Assembly (NCBI GenBank): GCA_001570385.1
Contig: BBYL01000011.1
Location: forward strand, 1-64,000
DNA length: 64,000 bases
Source: Microtetraspora glauca
GTDB lineage: Bacteria > Actinomycetota > Actinomycetes > Streptosporangiales > Streptosporangiaceae
Direction of reading: 5' to 3'
Part shown: positions 8,261 to 17,257 of the stretch, piece by piece
Layout of the letters: each line of letters begins with the position of its first letter
Position numbering within the stretch: position 1 is the first letter of the stretch
Notes under the pieces: model-generated
Databases searched by the model: none
Seen by the model: the letters and a program-made list of their open reading frames with translations, nothing else
Told to the model about the DNA's origin: nothing
Translations under genes and position numbers: made by a program

Positions 8261-10684
8261 TCAGCAGGCGCCTAGGTCCTTCCAGACGCCCCACTCGCCG
8301 GTGGTGCCGGGCTCCTCGTTCTGCGTCCACCACTTGGCCTGCCAGGTGTGGCCCTTGTGGGAGACCTGCTGGCCTCCCGTGTAGACCGTGCCGGTCGACC
8401 AGGCGGGCGACGTGCACGTGCCGCCGCTCGGGGACGCGCTGGCGCTGGGCGAGGCGCTCGGGGACGCGCTCGGGGAGGCGCTGGCGCTGGGCGAGGCGCT
8501 GGGGGACGTGCCCCCGCGGGCGTTCTCGAAGGCCAGGCCGTACGTCTTGCCGCCGAAGGTCAGCGTGTAGTTCGCCGGGCCGGGCGCGGGCAGGTAGTAG
8601 ACGTAGTCGAGCGTGACCGACGCGCCCGGTGCGAGCGACTGCCATGAGGGCAGCTTCACCGAGACTCGATGGAAGTCGCCCTTGAGCCCGCCGATGTTGT
8701 TCCCGGTGTGCTCGCTGCTGATCACGCTCAACCCGAAGCCGGACTGGTCCTTGGCGTTGTTCGGCGCGGACGTCGCGTAGTCCCACTGGAACTCCGCGCC
8801 GCCGGGGAGCGTCGTCTGCGAGTTGTTGGTGATCTTCAGCTTGGGGTTGATCGGGTAGTTGCTGTCGCCCACGGGGAACCCGGTCGCCTCGACCGTGACG
8901 TCCAGCTTCTCGGCCGGGACGCTCACCTTCGCCATGGTCGCGCCGTACGGCGAGGCGGTCTTGAGCGTGTCGTAGGCGAGGGTGGTGAGCGTGTCGCCCA
9001 TGTAGTACTCGGAGCCGGTCCACCGGTAGTCGCCGGCCAGCTCCCAGATCATGATGCCGCCCAGGCCCTTGTCCTTGACGTAGTCGGCCTTGACGCCGAT
9101 CGACTGCTCGTCCTCGGTGGACAGGAACACCTTCTTGGTCGCGTTCCACAACCAGGGGGCGGCCATCGTGGAGTCGTAGTTGCGGGTGTAGGTGCCGGTC
9201 AGCCTGTCCTCGGCGTCGTTCGCCGGGTCCAGGCCGTAGGCCGCGCCGTACGAGCCGGTGATGCCCTTCTCCAGGTTCTTGGCGTGCCACATGGGGTTGG
9301 ATCCGGCGCCGACCTCCTTGCCGTTCTCCTCGTCGTGCCACAGGTTGTCCACGCCGCGCGCGCCGTCGCCGCAGGTCGTCAGCCCTGTCGGGCAGTTCGA
9401 GCCGACCGACGTGCCCCACAGGCCGTTGGTCCCGCCGTTGACGTTCTTCCAGCCGCGCGTGTAGTACGGCACGCCGATGTTGATCCGCCCGGCCTGCATG
9501 GCGCCGCGGAAGTAGTGGTAGGCCCAGTCGGTGTTGAGGTATCCGATGCCGCCGTACTGCGAGGTGGTGTAGACGCCCCACTTGGCCAGTTCGGCGTCCT
9601 TGCCGTCGTCGTACAGCGCGGCGTTGGGGCCGACGAACTCGTTCCAGGCGCCGTGCAGGTCGTACGACATGATGTTGACGTAGTCGAGGTACTGGGCGAC
9701 CTGGAAGGTCTCCATGCCGCGCAGCAGATAGCCGGAGGCGGGCGCTGCCACGGTGAGCATGTAGTACTTGCCGTCGGCCGCCGAGGCGCGGTCGAGCTTC
9801 TCGCGCAGCGTCTTCATCAGCGCCGCGTAGCCCTTCATCAGGTTCGCCCGGCGCGCGTTGGCGATGGTCCAGTCGAGCGGGTTGCCCGCGTCCTTCATCG
9901 AGGTGGGGTACTCGTAGTCGATGTCGACGCCGTTGAAGCCGTAGTCACGCAGGAACTTCACCGCGGAGTCGGCGAAGGTGTCGATCCCGGCCTGGTTGAC
10001 GCCGCCGCCGGCGTTGACGGTCATGCTGTAGAAGCCGCCGGAGGCCACCCGGCCGCTCCCTTCCAGGTAGCCGCCGGTCTCGGCCCAGCCGCCGACGCTG
10101 ATCAGCGTCTTGGCGTGCGGGTTGGCCTTCTTGTACTTGTTGAGCAGGTTGAAGTGCCCCTTGTACGGCAGCGCGGGGTCGAGTTCGGCCCCCGCGACGC
10201 CCGGCCACTCCATGCCGGTCGCCGGGTTGTTCGCGCCGTTCGCGCCGACCGAGATCTTGTTGTCCGACCCGACGTGCGCGAAGGCGTAGTTGATGTGGGT
10301 GATCTTGCTCCACGGGATGTCCTTGGCCAGGTAGGAGGGCTGGCCGTTCTTCCCGTCCCGCCACCCGGTGAAGTAGCCGATGATCCGGCGCGGATGGTCG
10401 GTGCCCATCTTCTCCCTGCCGGACTCGTCGTAGGTCAGGCAGTAGGGGACGTCCACACCGGGAGTCCGGTATAGGCCGTCGGGGCGGCAGGTCTCGTTGT
10501 CGGCCGCCGCGGCCGCCGCGCCCGTGAGGGCGCCGGCGACGAGGGCGAGGGACGCTCCGGCCGCGGCCAGCACCGTCCGCAGGCGCGGGGCCGCCGAGGC
10601 GGGCCGCGCGGCGGATGGGGGCGGAGAAGCGGGAGACGGTGGTACGGCGGGCGGTCGTGATGAGGACGGTCGTGAAGGGAACAC
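8261..10684 (-). CDS. Secreted GH18 chitinase with C-terminal chitin-binding module
   Basis: 807 aa. It hydrolyses chitin outside the cell. Order: signal peptide (about 1-62, with a long Arg/Pro-rich n-region from the GTG start), a short Cys-bearing region, then the GH18 barrel (about 90-560) with SVGGW and the catalytic motif [10 protein letters not shown], Glu258 being the proton donor. A beta-sandwich follows (about 575-715), then a Ser-Ala/Pro linker of SPSAS repeats, and a CBM5/12-type domain (about 760-807) with [11 protein letters not shown]. The first Asp of the usual DGxDxDxE motif is Asn here; the other catalytic acids are kept. GGAGGTGG lies 7 nt before the GTG. The promoter at 10751-10779 carries a CebR-like half site, and a GAAAnTTTC palindrome lies just upstream. 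Confidence 0.93.
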   Translation of the reverse strand: MFPSRPSSSRPPAVPPSPASPPPSAARPASAAPRLRTVLAAAGASLALVAGALTGAAAAAADNETCRPDGLYRTPGVDVPYCLTYDESGREKMGTDHPRRIIGYFTGWRDGKNGQPSYLAKDIPWSKITHINYAFAHVGSDNKISVGANGANNPATGMEWPGVAGAELDPALPYKGHFNLLNKYKKANPHAKTLISVGGWAETGGYLEGSGRVASGGFYSMTVNAGGGVNQAGIDTFADSAVKFLRDYGFNGVDIDYEYPTSMKDAGNPLDWTIANARRANLMKGYAALMKTLREKLDRASAADGKYYMLTVAAPASGYLLRGMETFQVAQYLDYVNIMSYDLHGAWNEFVGPNAALYDDGKDAELAKWGVYTTSQYGGIGYLNTDWAYHYFRGAMQAGRINIGVPYYTRGWKNVNGGTNGLWGTSVGSNCPTGLTTCGDGARGVDNLWHDEENGKEVGAGSNPMWHAKNLEKGITGSYGAAYGLDPANDAEDRLTGTYTRNYDSTMAAPWLWNATKKVFLSTEDEQSIGVKADYVKDKGLGGIMIWELAGDYRWTGSEYYMGDTLTTLAYDTLKTASPYGATMAKVSVPAEKLDVTVEATGFPVGDSNYPINPKLKITNNSQTTLPGGAEFQWDYATSAPNNAKDQSGFGLSVISSEHTGNNIGGLKGDFHRVSVKLPSWQSLAPGASVTLDYVYYLPAPGPANYTLTFGGKTYGLAFENARGGTSPSASPSASASPSASPSASPSASASPSGGTCTSPAWSTGTVYTGGQQVSHKGHTWQAKWWTQNEEPGTTGEWGVWKDLGAC
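8430..8511 (-). repeat. Coding repeat of the chitinase linker (SPSAS units)
   Basis: Near-identical 12-18 bp GC-rich units encode the alternating Ser/Pro/Ala linker between the catalytic and chitin-binding parts. The unit number probably varies between strains by slippage. Confidence 0.7.
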
Positions 10685-10750
10685 GGACGGGCCACCTCCG
10701 TAGGCGACAGGACTTCGTGCGCACCCCGCCCCCAGGGGTCGTCGATCTGG

Positions 10751-10779
10751 AAGCTAGGCGCTCCCAGCAGGCCAGTCAA
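10751..10779 (-). promoter_or_regulatory. Promoter of the chitinase gene with CebR-like half site
   Basis: On the minus strand TTGACT (10779-10774) and TAGCTT (10756-10751) are 17 bp apart. The spacer contains TGGGAGCGC, which equals the first nine bases of the CebR/CelR operator TGGGAGCGCTCCCA; the right half is missing. Transcription would start near 10744, some 60 nt before the GTG. Confidence 0.65.
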
Positions 10780-10791
10780 TGCCTTCTTTTA

Positions 10792-10802
10792 GGAAAGTTT
10801 CC
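10792..10802. promoter_or_regulatory. GAAAnTTTC-type palindrome between chitinase and MFS genes
   Basis: GGAAA-G-TTTCC is a palindrome with one central base, 13 bp upstream of the chitinase -35 box. It shares the GAAAnTTTC core with sites at 12628, 15772 and 15897 around the LacI-regulated sugar locus, so the same repressor may act here. Confidence 0.5.
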
Positions 10803-11105
10803 AAAAAGATAATGCCGTTTGGTGAGGTCGATCCGGGTGGCTGCGCGACCAGATCTCCCTGTCCTGCGGATTCATGGTTCCCCGGACCCGCTGCGTGGGC
10901 GGCGCGGGACGGCGGCCGGAGGCGAGGGCGGGGCCGGAGGGGACGGCCGCCCCGATCGCAGGGCGCCGATCCCGGTCGGCGCGGGGCGGCCGGCTGGATT
11001 ACAACGTGGGAATTAGTGTGGTCACAGTATAGGAACGACGTATTCATCTGCTGTGGGCCGGTGGCATACCATCCGAGCACCCCTCACCTTCGGGAATGGA
11101 TGCCC
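10803..11105. other. 5' region of the MFS gene, no further gene seen
   Basis: GC-rich up to about 10990, then an AT-richer stretch (11005-11070) that probably holds the MFS promoter. TATAGG at 11030 could be a -10 box, but no -35 box at proper distance is clear. The MFS reading frame stays open back to 10779, but this part looks non-coding in composition. Confidence 0.35.
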
Positions 11106-12371
11106 ATGAACGTCGCCGGCCAGGCCGCCGAGCTTCCCGCCGCCCTCGCCGAGCCGGTGCGGCGGGTGAGGCCGCGCTGGATCGCCTTCATCTCCCTCGG
11201 CAACCTCGTCCTCTGGATGGGGTACTTCGGCCCGTTGCAGGTCCTCCTGCCCGAGCAGGTCGGCGAGATCGCCCCCGGCAACAAGGAGACGGCCCTCGCC
11301 ATCGTCACCGGACTCGGCGCGGCGGCCGCCCTGATCGCCAACCCGATCGCCGGGGCGCTGTCGGACCGTACGGCGAGCAGGTTCGGACGGCGACACCCCT
11401 GGACGCTGTTCGGCGCGCTCCTCGGCTGTCTGGGACTGCTGTTCCTGTCCACGCAGAGCACCGTCGCCGGTGTGGCGCTGGGCTGGTGCCTGGCGGAGAT
11501 CGGGCTGAACTCCCTGCAGGCCGCGCTGTCCGCCGGGGTCCCCGACCACGTTCCGGTCAGCCAGCGTGGCGGCGTCTCCGGATGGATCGGCATCACGCAG
11601 TCGCTCGGCGTCGTGGTCGGCGTCGGCCTCGTCACCATGGTCGCCACCGGCATCACGTCCGGATATCTGCTGATCGGCCTGATCCTCCCGCTGTGTGTGC
11701 TGCCGTTCGTGCTGACCACCCCCGACCCGGCCCTGCCGCGCGAGCACCGCCCGGCGTTCTCGTTCAAGCACTTCTGGATCAGCCCGAGGAAGCATCCCGA
11801 CTTCGCCTGGGCCTGGGCCACCCGGTTCCTCATGAGCCTGGGCAACGCGATGGCGCTGCTGTACCTGCTGTACTTCCTGACCGACGCGGTCGGCTACGAG
11901 CGGCTGTTCCCGGGCGAGAAGGCGAGCGACGGCCTCTTCCTGCTGATCCTGATCTACACCGGGGCCGTGGTGCTGACCGCCGTGCTCGCCGGCATGCTGT
12001 CCGACCGGCTGGGCAAGCGGAAGGTCCTGGTCACGATCTCCGGCACGATCAGCGCGATCCCCGCGCTCATGCTCGCGTTCTGGCCGCAGTGGAACGTGAC
12101 GCTGGTCGGGGCGCTGGTCCTCGGCATCGGCTTCGGCGCGTACTTCGCCGTGGACAACGCCCTCATCACCCAGGTCCTCCCCGCCGCGAAGGGACGGGGC
12201 AAGGACCTCGGTCTGATCAACATCGCCAACTCCGGGCCGCAGGTGCTCGGCCCGGTCATCGCGGGTCCGATCGTCGCCAGCTTCGGCGGATACACGGTGC
12301 TCTACCTGACGGCGGGCGTGCTCGTCCTGCTCGGCGCCGTCTTCGTGTGGAAGATCAAGAGCGTCCCGTAG
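11106..12371 (+). CDS. MFS transporter, probable sugar permease
   Basis: 421 aa and about 12 helices. Family marks: the loop 2-3 motif GALSDRTASRFGRRHP and its second-half copy GMLSDRLGKRKV between helices 8 and 9. The pattern resembles the GPH/sugar-cation and SLC45-like MFS groups, hence the sugar guess; the substrate is not shown by the sequence. I place the start at MNVAGQA (11106), with ATG 11100 six bases upstream equally possible. It is divergent from the chitinase and downstream of a GAAAnTTTC palindrome, so the imported compound may be a chito- or xylo-oligosaccharide (inference). Confidence 0.85.
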   Translation: MNVAGQAAELPAALAEPVRRVRPRWIAFISLGNLVLWMGYFGPLQVLLPEQVGEIAPGNKETALAIVTGLGAAAALIANPIAGALSDRTASRFGRRHPWTLFGALLGCLGLLFLSTQSTVAGVALGWCLAEIGLNSLQAALSAGVPDHVPVSQRGGVSGWIGITQSLGVVVGVGLVTMVATGITSGYLLIGLILPLCVLPFVLTTPDPALPREHRPAFSFKHFWISPRKHPDFAWAWATRFLMSLGNAMALLYLLYFLTDAVGYERLFPGEKASDGLFLLILIYTGAVVLTAVLAGMLSDRLGKRKVLVTISGTISAIPALMLAFWPQWNVTLVGALVLGIGFGAYFAVDNALITQVLPAAKGRGKDLGLINIANSGPQVLGPVIAGPIVASFGGYTVLYLTAGVLVLLGAVFVWKIKSVP

Positions 12372-12404
12372 AGCGCCGGACCGCCACCGCTCCTCGAAGG
12401 CGTC

Positions 12405-12621
12405 CAGCCGTCGTGCTCGGCGAGGGTGAGGCAGACCGGCTTCTCGCACCAGACCCAGGCTCCGGCCCGGAGGCACTCGACCACCTGTGCCGCGTGCAGG
12501 TGGGGCGGGGTGCACACGTGGACGAGATCCGGCCGTTCCGCGTCCAGCGTCCCGGCCAGGGACGTGTACGCCGCCGGGATGCGATGCTCGGCGGCGAACG
12601 CCTTCGCTGTACCGCCGCCAT
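12405..12621 (-). pseudogene. Gfo/Idh/MocA oxidoreductase remnant
   Basis: The reverse strand encodes KAFAAEHRIPAAYTSLAG, then RPDLVHVCTPPHLHAAQVV and WVWCEKPVCLTLAEHDGW. These are the central NAD-fold signatures of Gfo/Idh/MocA dehydrogenases (usual length 330-400 aa), including the conserved EKP. The Rossmann glycine motif before and the whole C-terminal domain after are missing. An ATG at 12621 with an excellent GGAGG site stands in front, but in another frame, so an internal deletion fused the start region to a middle piece out of frame. The remnant ends close to the stop of the convergent MFS gene. Confidence 0.75.
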
Positions 12622-12626
12622 GGACC

Positions 12627-12670
12627 TCCGAAACTTTCGGAAGATTAGGGACAAGTTTCGAACCCGAAAC
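12627..12670. promoter_or_regulatory. Two CGAAA/TTTCG palindromes before the Gfo/Idh remnant
   Basis: TCCGAAACTTTCGGA (12627-12641) is a perfect palindrome around a central C. GTTTCG-AACC-CGAAAC (12655-12670) is a second perfect inverted repeat. They lie just upstream of the GGAGG/ATG of the remnant and match the LacI-type core seen at 15772 and 15897. The bases 12671-12835 hold nothing else I can support. Confidence 0.65.
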
Positions 12671-12835
12671 GTATGGGGTAATCCGCCCCCGTCAATGCCC
12701 TGCTTGTGTGTCCGCCTTCGGTGGGACGGGCCCGGGGCGCCTTCGCGGCGATGATCTTCAGGCCTCGCTCGGGACTCGTTCCGCGCCCGCTCGCTCCTGC
12801 TCAGATCACCGCCGCGCCCGTCGCGCTTTGGATGA

Positions 12836-14668
12836 CTAGGCGAGCACCCAGCCGTAGAGCCAGGTGAGGAGGACGAGACCGGTCACGACGGGGATGATCT
12901 CGGACGAGGCCGAGCGCAGCCGGAAGGCGGCGATGATCGACAGCGCGGTCGAGACCACGGCGAGCAGGCCGTACCAGGCGATCGCCGGAGGGAGGCCGAT
13001 GGCGAACACGGTGTCGTCGGAGACGCGGGTGAGGCTCAGCGCGGCCAGCCCGGCGAAGGCGAGCCCGGCCAGCCCGGCCAGCGACGGGAGCAGGCCGTGG
13101 CCGCGGCGCCGGACCAGCGTGACGAGTCCGGCCAGGAACTGCACGGCCGCGGCGAGCGCGAAGATCCCGACCGGAGCGAGCAGCACGGGGGACTGCGACA
13201 TCCGGTACGGCGCCGACGTCAGGTGGAGGTCGCCCGGCCGGACCGGTGACGGGGCGCCGGCGCCCGGGTCGCACGGCGCGGTCCCGGCCGCGGTCGGGTC
13301 GGCGAGGAAGGCGGCGATCGTCCGGCGTCCGCAGTCGCTCGACAGGAAGACGCCGTGCCCGATTCCGGCGAACTCGGTGAACCTGGCGTTCGGAAGGGCG
13401 GTCGCCGCCTGGCGTGCGCTCTCGGGAGGAGTGGTCGGGTCGTACTGGCCGCCGAGGACCAGGACCGGCGCCGTGGTGGTCGCGGCCTCGCCCGAACTGC
13501 GGGGCAGGTTCCAGGCCGCGCAGACGGCGGTGTCCGCGACACCGGTGAACAGCCGGGGCCCGCTCTGGGTCGTGAACGCGTTGAACGGCACCTCGTCCTG
13601 GCACTGCACGGCGTAGTACAGACCCCAGTCGTGCGAGGTCAGGGCGTCGCCGACACCGTCCAGAAGGGGCTGGAGCAGTTCGACGCGGCCGTCGGCCAGG
13701 GCGTCCACGAGGGCGGGGAGGAGCGGGGCAACCTCGGTCTCATGGGCCGCCTCGCCGATGATCGTCGCGATGTCGTCGCCGGTGAGCCGCACGCCGATCC
13801 GCATGCGGGTCAGCGGATCCTTCGTCGCGTACGCGGCGGGGTGGGCGTTGTACCTGGCCACCATCTCGTCGAACCGGGCGCCCGCGCCGAGCTTGGTCAG
13901 TGTCGCCCGCAGCGCGGGTACCGCGTCGTCGTACCAGTTGACCTGGGAGGGAAGGAAGGAGTCGAGCACCACCGCGCGGGTGCCCCGCGGGTCCCTGGCG
14001 GCGGCCTCCAGCATCGACCGGGTCGAGTAGCTGACCCCGATCAGGTTCCACTGCTCGTAGCCGAGCGCCGTGCGCAGCTCCACCACGTCGGCCGCGATCT
14101 CGTCGGTGCGGTACCCGCGCAGGTCGATCTTCTCGGCCTGGTAGCGGCTCTGGCAGGCCAGCGCGCCCTCGGTGATCGGGCCGGTCTCGTCCGCGGTCGC
14201 CTTGGGCGTCTTCAGCGTCTCGACGAGGCCCCGGACCACCTCGGGACAGCTCAGCGAGGGTTGCGAGTGGCGCCCGCCGCGCTGCTCGACGACGATCACG
14301 TCCCGGTCCGGCGACATCCGCGTGAGGAAGCCGGTGAGCTGCGTCGACGGCGAACCGGGGCCGCCGCTGGAGTACACCACCGGATCGGCCCGCCGGTCCG
14401 GCGAGGTCGAGCGGTGCACCGCGTAACCCACCCGGATCGTCCTGCTGCCGGGGACGTCACGCCGTTCGGGAACGAGCAGGTAGCCGCAGGTCGTGCCCGA
14501 GGGAACCGCCACCGGGCACGGCCGCTCCTCGGTCGCGGCCGCCCGCGCGGAGGCATGCGCCGCTCCGGGGCTCCCGATGAGAGCCGTAACGATCGCCGCC
14601 ATGAGCGCCGTGACGGCCGCTCCACGCCAACCCCGCAACCGTCCGCTCCGTCTCGCGCACCCGGACAT
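12836..14668 (-). CDS. Secreted or membrane-anchored TAP-like alpha/beta-hydrolase
   Basis: 610 aa. It resembles actinomycete tripeptidyl aminopeptidases and proline iminopeptidase-like S33 hydrolases, which release short peptides from protein N-termini outside the cell. A signal peptide (about 1-43) ends at GAAHASA. GGPGSPS (about 112) forms the oxyanion region, LIGVSYSTRS holds nucleophile Ser213, GGQYDPTTPP gives the Asp and GIGHGVF the His, followed by the TAP-type C-terminal part. Unusually for the family, four hydrophobic helices follow (about 480-610), so the enzyme should stay in the membrane. The gene is separated from the LacI gene by 72 bp on the same strand. The true substrate is not known. 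Confidence 0.85.
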   Translation of the reverse strand: MSGCARRSGRLRGWRGAAVTALMAAIVTALIGSPGAAHASARAAATEERPCPVAVPSGTTCGYLLVPERRDVPGSRTIRVGYAVHRSTSPDRRADPVVYSSGGPGSPSTQLTGFLTRMSPDRDVIVVEQRGGRHSQPSLSCPEVVRGLVETLKTPKATADETGPITEGALACQSRYQAEKIDLRGYRTDEIAADVVELRTALGYEQWNLIGVSYSTRSMLEAAARDPRGTRAVVLDSFLPSQVNWYDDAVPALRATLTKLGAGARFDEMVARYNAHPAAYATKDPLTRMRIGVRLTGDDIATIIGEAAHETEVAPLLPALVDALADGRVELLQPLLDGVGDALTSHDWGLYYAVQCQDEVPFNAFTTQSGPRLFTGVADTAVCAAWNLPRSSGEAATTTAPVLVLGGQYDPTTPPESARQAATALPNARFTEFAGIGHGVFLSSDCGRRTIAAFLADPTAAGTAPCDPGAGAPSPVRPGDLHLTSAPYRMSQSPVLLAPVGIFALAAAVQFLAGLVTLVRRRGHGLLPSLAGLAGLAFAGLAALSLTRVSDDTVFAIGLPPAIAWYGLLAVVSTALSIIAAFRLRSASSEIIPVVTGLVLLTWLYGWVLA

Positions 14669-14740
14669 ATCGCGAGAAACCCTAGCGCGCCGGGCGACCC
14701 GTGCGGACCTTGAACAGGTCAGCGGGTACGCGATGGCGGG

Positions 14741-15757
14741 TCAGCGGACGCGCGGCGCGGCGGTGCTCTCCCTGATCACCAGATCGGTGGCCAGCTCGAC
14801 CCGGCGCGGCTCGGGCACCTCGCCCCGGCCGATGGCGAGGACCATGCGGGCGGCGAGCGCCGCCATCTCCTGGAGCGGCTGCCGGACGGTGGTCAGCGGA
14901 GGCCACGCGGAACGTGCCAGGGGCAGGTCGTCGAAGCCGACCACGGACAGGTCCTCCGGCACCCGCAGGCCGCGTCGCCTGGCCGCCTCGAAGACGCCGA
15001 ACGCCTGCATGTCGCTGCCCGCGAAGATCGCGGTGGGCGGGTCGGGCAGCGAGAGCAGCGCGTGCCCCTGGTCCCGCCCGGACCCGACGAGGAAGTCGCC
15101 GTTCCTGATCAGCTCGGGGTCGACCTCCACGCCGGCGGTCTCCAGCCCGGCCCGGTAGCCGTCGATCCGCGCGCGGCTGCACAGCATGTCGGGCGGGCCG
15201 CCGATCATGCCGATCCTGGTGTGCCCGAGTTCGAGCAGGTGGCGGGTCGCGGCCAGGCCGCCGTGCCAGTTCGTGGCGCCCACCGAGGTCATGCCGGGCG
15301 CGGGCTCGCCGTCCGGGTCCACCACGACGAACGGGATCGCACGGGCGTTGAGCTGCCCCTGCTGCCGTACGGACAGGTGCGACCCGACGATGATCGCACC
15401 GTCGGTGCGGCGGGCCGCGATGCGGTCGATCCAGTCCCGGCCGGGACCCGAGTGGGTGTGCAGGACGGAGACGACCACGCCGGCGTCCGCCTCGCGCGCC
15501 GTGGTCTCGGCGCCGCGGATCAGCTCCATCGCCCACGGGCTCTCGACCTCGGCGAAGACCAGGTCGATGAGGCCGACCGGGCCGTCGCCGTGACCGGTCC
15601 TGCGCTGGTAACCGTGCTTGTGGAGGAGGCGCTCGACCCGTTGTCTGGTCTCGGACGCGACCTCGGGGCGGCCGTTGATGACCTTGGAAACCGTGGGGAC
15701 GGAAACCCCCGCCTCCTTGGCGATCAGGGCGATCGTCACCCGCCTTTTCGCTGGCAT
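14741..15757 (-). CDS. LacI-family repressor of the xylan/oligosaccharide locus
   Basis: 338 aa. The helix-turn-helix TIALIAKEAGVSVPTVSKVI (8-27) and hinge helix (RVERLLHKHGYQRR) are complete. The periplasmic-binding-like core (about 60-338) ends in the usual STA-rich tail. It is divergent from the sugar ABC transporter genes. CCGAAA-AC-TTTCGG at 15772-15785 lies 15 bp before its ATG, so it probably represses itself. The inducer is likely a xylo- or gluco-oligosaccharide, judged from the neighbours. Sites with CGAAAnTTTCG cores are, from memory, described for xylan/xylose LacI regulators of actinomycetes. Confidence 0.9.
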   Translation of the reverse strand: MPAKRRVTIALIAKEAGVSVPTVSKVINGRPEVASETRQRVERLLHKHGYQRRTGHGDGPVGLIDLVFAEVESPWAMELIRGAETTAREADAGVVVSVLHTHSGPGRDWIDRIAARRTDGAIIVGSHLSVRQQGQLNARAIPFVVVDPDGEPAPGMTSVGATNWHGGLAATRHLLELGHTRIGMIGGPPDMLCSRARIDGYRAGLETAGVEVDPELIRNGDFLVGSGRDQGHALLSLPDPPTAIFAGSDMQAFGVFEAARRRGLRVPEDLSVVGFDDLPLARSAWPPLTTVRQPLQEMAALAARMVLAIGRGEVPEPRRVELATDLVIRESTAAPRVR

Positions 15758-15771
15758 GGACGGTAGCGTAG

Positions 15772-15785
15772 CCGAAAACTTTCGG
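15772..15785. promoter_or_regulatory. Operator at the repressor gene promoter
   Basis: CCGAAA-AC-TTTCGG is a perfect 6-bp inverted repeat with a 2-nt spacer, close enough to the repressor ATG (15757) to block its expression. Confidence 0.65.
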
Positions 15786-15812
15786 ATTCGCGTGTCGCAC
15801 GTCCGGCCCGGT

Positions 15813-15828
15813 ATGGGATCGCTCCCAT
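15813..15828. promoter_or_regulatory. CebR/CelR-like operator, one mismatch
   Basis: ATGGGATCGCTCCCAT is a perfect inverted repeat. Its core TGGGATCGCTCCCA differs from the known CebR/CelR operator TGGGAGCGCTCCCA by one base. It ends 8 bp upstream of the -35 box of the transporter promoter, so a cellobiose-type regulator encoded elsewhere may also control this operon. Confidence 0.65.
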
Positions 15829-15836
15829 GGGGGCTA

Positions 15837-15866
15837 TTGACGCGTAACGCGGAGTTTACCTATTCT
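15837..15866 (+). promoter_or_regulatory. Promoter of the sugar ABC transporter operon
   Basis: TTGACG (15837-15842) and TATTCT (15861-15866) are 18 bp apart, a good vegetative-sigma match. Transcription would start near 15873, just upstream of the operator at 15896. Confidence 0.7.
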
Positions 15867-15895
15867 CCGGGTCACGAAATATTCGGGGGTGCACC

Positions 15896-15906
15896 TGAAA
15901 CTTTCA
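15896..15906. promoter_or_regulatory. LacI operator downstream of the transporter promoter
   Basis: TGAAA-C-TTTCA is a palindrome with a central C at about +24 to +34, where a bound repressor would block elongation. It shares the GAAACTTTC core with the site at 12628. Confidence 0.65.
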
Positions 15907-15950
15907 CCGGACCACCAGCGGGTCCGTAGATAAGGAAGGGAAGCACTGAG

Positions 15951-17237
15951 ATGTCGTTGACTCGACGAGGTGTGGTCTTACTCGCGGCGACCGCGTTGGT
16001 CCTCGCGGGATGCTCCAGCGAGGGGAGCGGCGGAGAAGCGTCGGACAAGCCCGCGTCCGAGAAGGTCACGGTCGAATGGTGGAACATCTTCACCGCCGAG
16101 CCGTCGAAGTCGATCATGGCCGAGCGGGTCAAGGAGTACGAGGCCGCCCACCCGAACGTGACGATCAAGAACGTCCCGATCGAGAACGAGGCGTTCAAGG
16201 CGAAGCTCGCGACGGTCACCCAGTCGGGCAAGGCGCCCGACATCTTCGCGACCTGGGGCGGCGGCATGCTCCAGCAGCAGATCGACGCGGGCCTGGTGAA
16301 GGACATCACCGCGGACACGCAGTCCTGGGTCGGCAACTTCACCCCGGCGGCCTTGTCGGCTTACCAGTTCGACGCCAAGATGTACGCCGTTCCGAACGAC
16401 ATCGGGATGGTCGGCTTCTGGTACAACAAGGCGCTCTTCGCCAAGGCGGGCATCGCCCAGCCGCCGGCCACGTGGAGCGAGTACCTCGATGACGTCAAGA
16501 AGCTCAAGGCCGCGGGCATCACGCCGATCGCCCTCGCGGGCAAGGAGAAGTGGCCGGGCCACTACTACTGGGCCTACCTCGCGATGCGGATCGCCGGTCT
16601 GGACGCGCTCAAGCAGGCGGGCGTCGACCACGACTTCACCAAGCCGGACTTCGTCTCCGCGGGCGAGCACCTCAAGCAGCTCGTCGATCTCCAGCCGTTC
16701 CAGAAGGGCTTCCTGGGCGCGGGCTACTCCACACCGGACGGCCAGGCCGCGACCGTGGGCAACGGCAAGGCCGCCATGGAGCTGATGGGGCAGTGGGCGC
16801 CGTCGGTCGAGAGCGACGCGGGCAAGGGGCTCGGTGACGATCTCGGCTTCTTCCCCTTCCCGTCGGTCGAGGGAGGCAAGGGCGTGGCGACGGAGGCGTT
16901 CGGAGGGGGCGGCGGGTACGCCGTGGGCGCGGACGCGCCTGCTGAGGCGGTCGACTTCCTGAAGTACATGCTGGAGATGCCCCAGCACACCAAGGCCGTC
17001 GAGGCCGGGATCATCCTGCCCGTGCTCAAGGGCGAGGAGTCGGCGGTCAAGGACCCGAACCTCGCGGTCGTCGCCAAGGCGCTGGTCTCCGCGACGGGGT
17101 TCCAGCTCTACCTCGACCAGGCCTACCCGCCCGCTGTGGGCCAGGAGGTCAACGACAGCGTGGCCGCGCTGATCGCGGGCTCCAAGTCTCCGGATGAAGT
17201 GGCGAAATCCATCACTGAAGTGGCGAAGTCCGAATAA
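15951..17237 (+). CDS. Extracellular sugar-binding lipoprotein of ABC importer
   Basis: 428 aa, family 1 solute-binding protein. The lipobox LVLAGC puts the lipid-modified cysteine at residue 21. Typical segments are VTVEWWNIFTAEPSKSI, APDIFATWGGGMLQQQID and the interdomain YAVPNDIGMVGFWYNKALF. GGAAGGGAAG lies before the ATG. It binds oligosaccharides outside the cell and delivers them to the two permeases downstream. No ATPase gene is in the locus; a shared MsiK-type ATPase elsewhere would energise it, as is usual in streptomycetes and relatives. Confidence 0.93.
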   Translation: MSLTRRGVVLLAATALVLAGCSSEGSGGEASDKPASEKVTVEWWNIFTAEPSKSIMAERVKEYEAAHPNVTIKNVPIENEAFKAKLATVTQSGKAPDIFATWGGGMLQQQIDAGLVKDITADTQSWVGNFTPAALSAYQFDAKMYAVPNDIGMVGFWYNKALFAKAGIAQPPATWSEYLDDVKKLKAAGITPIALAGKEKWPGHYYWAYLAMRIAGLDALKQAGVDHDFTKPDFVSAGEHLKQLVDLQPFQKGFLGAGYSTPDGQAATVGNGKAAMELMGQWAPSVESDAGKGLGDDLGFFPFPSVEGGKGVATEAFGGGGGYAVGADAPAEAVDFLKYMLEMPQHTKAVEAGIILPVLKGEESAVKDPNLAVVAKALVSATGFQLYLDQAYPPAVGQEVNDSVAALIAGSKSPDEVAKSITEVAKSE

Positions 17238-17257
17238 ATCCGGACTGGTCCTGGACG

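Noticed and set aside
8430..8511. Regular repeats that could look like a CRISPR array
   Set aside because: Units are 12-18 bp, without unique spacers, and encode the SPSAS linker in frame. The sepH repeats at 63581-63640 fail for the same reason.
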